This document shows positions 63,698 through 64,000 of a DNA stretch of 64,000 nt, in pieces. This stretch comes from Bacteroidales bacterium. Lineage in GTDB: Bacteria > Bacteroidota > Bacteroidia > Bacteroidales > UBA932. Under the pieces are notes generated by a model. That model was not told the DNA's origin, made no database searches, and worked only from the letters and a program-made list of their open reading frames with translations. Both the position numbers and the translations under genes were made by a program. Within the stretch, counting starts at the first letter, position 1, and the number at the start of each line of letters is the position of its first letter. The DNA lies in assembly GCA_017559545.1 (NCBI GenBank), contig JAFYRK010000113.1, positions 1 to 64,000 on the forward strand. Direction: 5' to 3'.

Positions 63698-64000
63698 ATG
63701 ACAAAGAAATTCAGATGCTTAGTATGCGGTTATATTCATGAAGGTGAAACAGCTCCACAGGAGTGCCCACTCTGCCACGTAGAATCAGACCAGTTTGAGG
63801 AAATCATTGAGACAGGAGAGGACCTCGTATGGACAGACGAGCACAAGCTTGGCATCGCACAAGGCGTTGACCCAGAGATCCTTAAAGGACTTCGTGACCA
63901 TTTCGCAGGAGAGTGTTCAGAGGTAGGAATGTACCTTGCAATGAGCCGTCAGGCAGATAGAGAGGGCTACCCTGAGATCGCAGAGGCATTCAAGAGATAT
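63698..64000 (+). CDS. Reverse rubrerythrin / NADH peroxidase (partial)
   Basis: Only the first 101 codons are in the window. The product starts [16 protein letters not shown], then [17 protein letters not shown]: a rubredoxin-like iron site with two CxxC pairs placed at the N-terminus, ahead of a ferritin-like di-iron domain that begins [20 protein letters not shown]. This reversed order marks reverse rubrerythrin, which reduces hydrogen peroxide with electrons from NADH via partner proteins in anaerobes. The expected full length is about 180-195 residues. Confidence 0.9.
   Translation, partial: MTKKFRCLVCGYIHEGETAPQECPLCHVESDQFEEIIETGEDLVWTDEHKLGIAQGVDPEILKGLRDHFAGECSEVGMYLAMSRQADREGYPEIAEAFKRY

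Noticed and set aside
1..64000. CRISPR arrays, tRNA or rRNA genes, transposases, integrases and phage genes
   Set aside because: All spacers were read. None holds regularly spaced repeats or a cloverleaf-like sequence, and no frame shows transposase or integrase motifs.

Overview
The window looks like a chromosomal segment of an anaerobic member of the order Bacteroidales, probably a gut or gut-like commensal. The evidence is a SusC/SusD outer-membrane uptake pair, an ECF sigma/FecR pair, many lipoproteins with Bacteroidetes-type signal peptides, promoter boxes of the TAnnTTTG type, FISUMP, fimbrillin-like, DUF4290 and DUF3822 proteins, reverse rubrerythrin, and an acetate/butyrate kinase operon. 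I cannot name the genus. No rRNA, tRNA, CRISPR array, insertion sequence or phage gene is visible, and no gap between genes exceeds about 200 bases.

Layout. 1-5958: housekeeping genes. These are a partial NifU-like scaffold on the minus strand, then uvrB, a RelA/SpoT-type (p)ppGpp enzyme, a C_GCAxxG_C_C protein and inorganic pyrophosphatase on the plus strand, closed by a strong hairpin terminator. 6001-9327: two minus-strand surface lipoproteins built from Ig-like (Big2) repeats, isolated by terminators on both sides. 9436-11657: class II fructose-bisphosphate aldolase, divergent from gmk-nadD.

11667-37246: a polysaccharide utilization locus (PUL), all on the minus strand and tightly packed. 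In transcription order it holds an ECF sigma factor, an unrecognised toroid-like lipoprotein enzyme, an esterase-propeller fusion, a fimbrillin-like lipoprotein, a 48-residue peptide, a FecR anti-sigma factor, SusC with an STN signalling domain, SusD, a paralogue of the unrecognised enzyme, an SUMF1-fold lipoprotein, GH105, GH28, and an SGNH esterase flanked by two MGH1-like glycosidases. GH28, GH105 and the esterases point to an acetylated pectic glycan. GH105 needs 4,5-unsaturated uronides, yet no known polysaccharide lyase is present. The two unrecognised paralogues are the best candidates for that missing activity, which makes this locus the most promising place for undescribed enzymology. 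The sigma gene carries a run of eight G residues between its two DNA/RNA polymerase-binding regions, a possible slippage switch for the whole locus.

37259-40932: upstream of the sigma gene, and only 12 bases away, lies a minus-strand run of SulP transporter, rsmD, DUF3822 and an unknown membrane-anchored protein. 41044-47112: plus-strand nrnA, two FKBP-type lipoproteins, a MATE exporter, a cytidylate-kinase-like protein and a serine hydrolase. 47121-50386: ackA-ptb-buk operon for ATP-forming acetate and butyrate production. 50500-57376: ComEC-like membrane protein, ApbE, a FISUMP lipoprotein, LolA-like protein, FtsK and DUF4290. 57465-63515: AddB/AddA-like helicase-nuclease pair. 63698-64000: start of a reverse rubrerythrin.

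A dispersed palindromic repeat occurs at 2591-2622 and 50428-50460 (opposite orientation), with a possible decayed copy at 421-450. Identifications rest on reading motifs and family knowledge; no database search was run.
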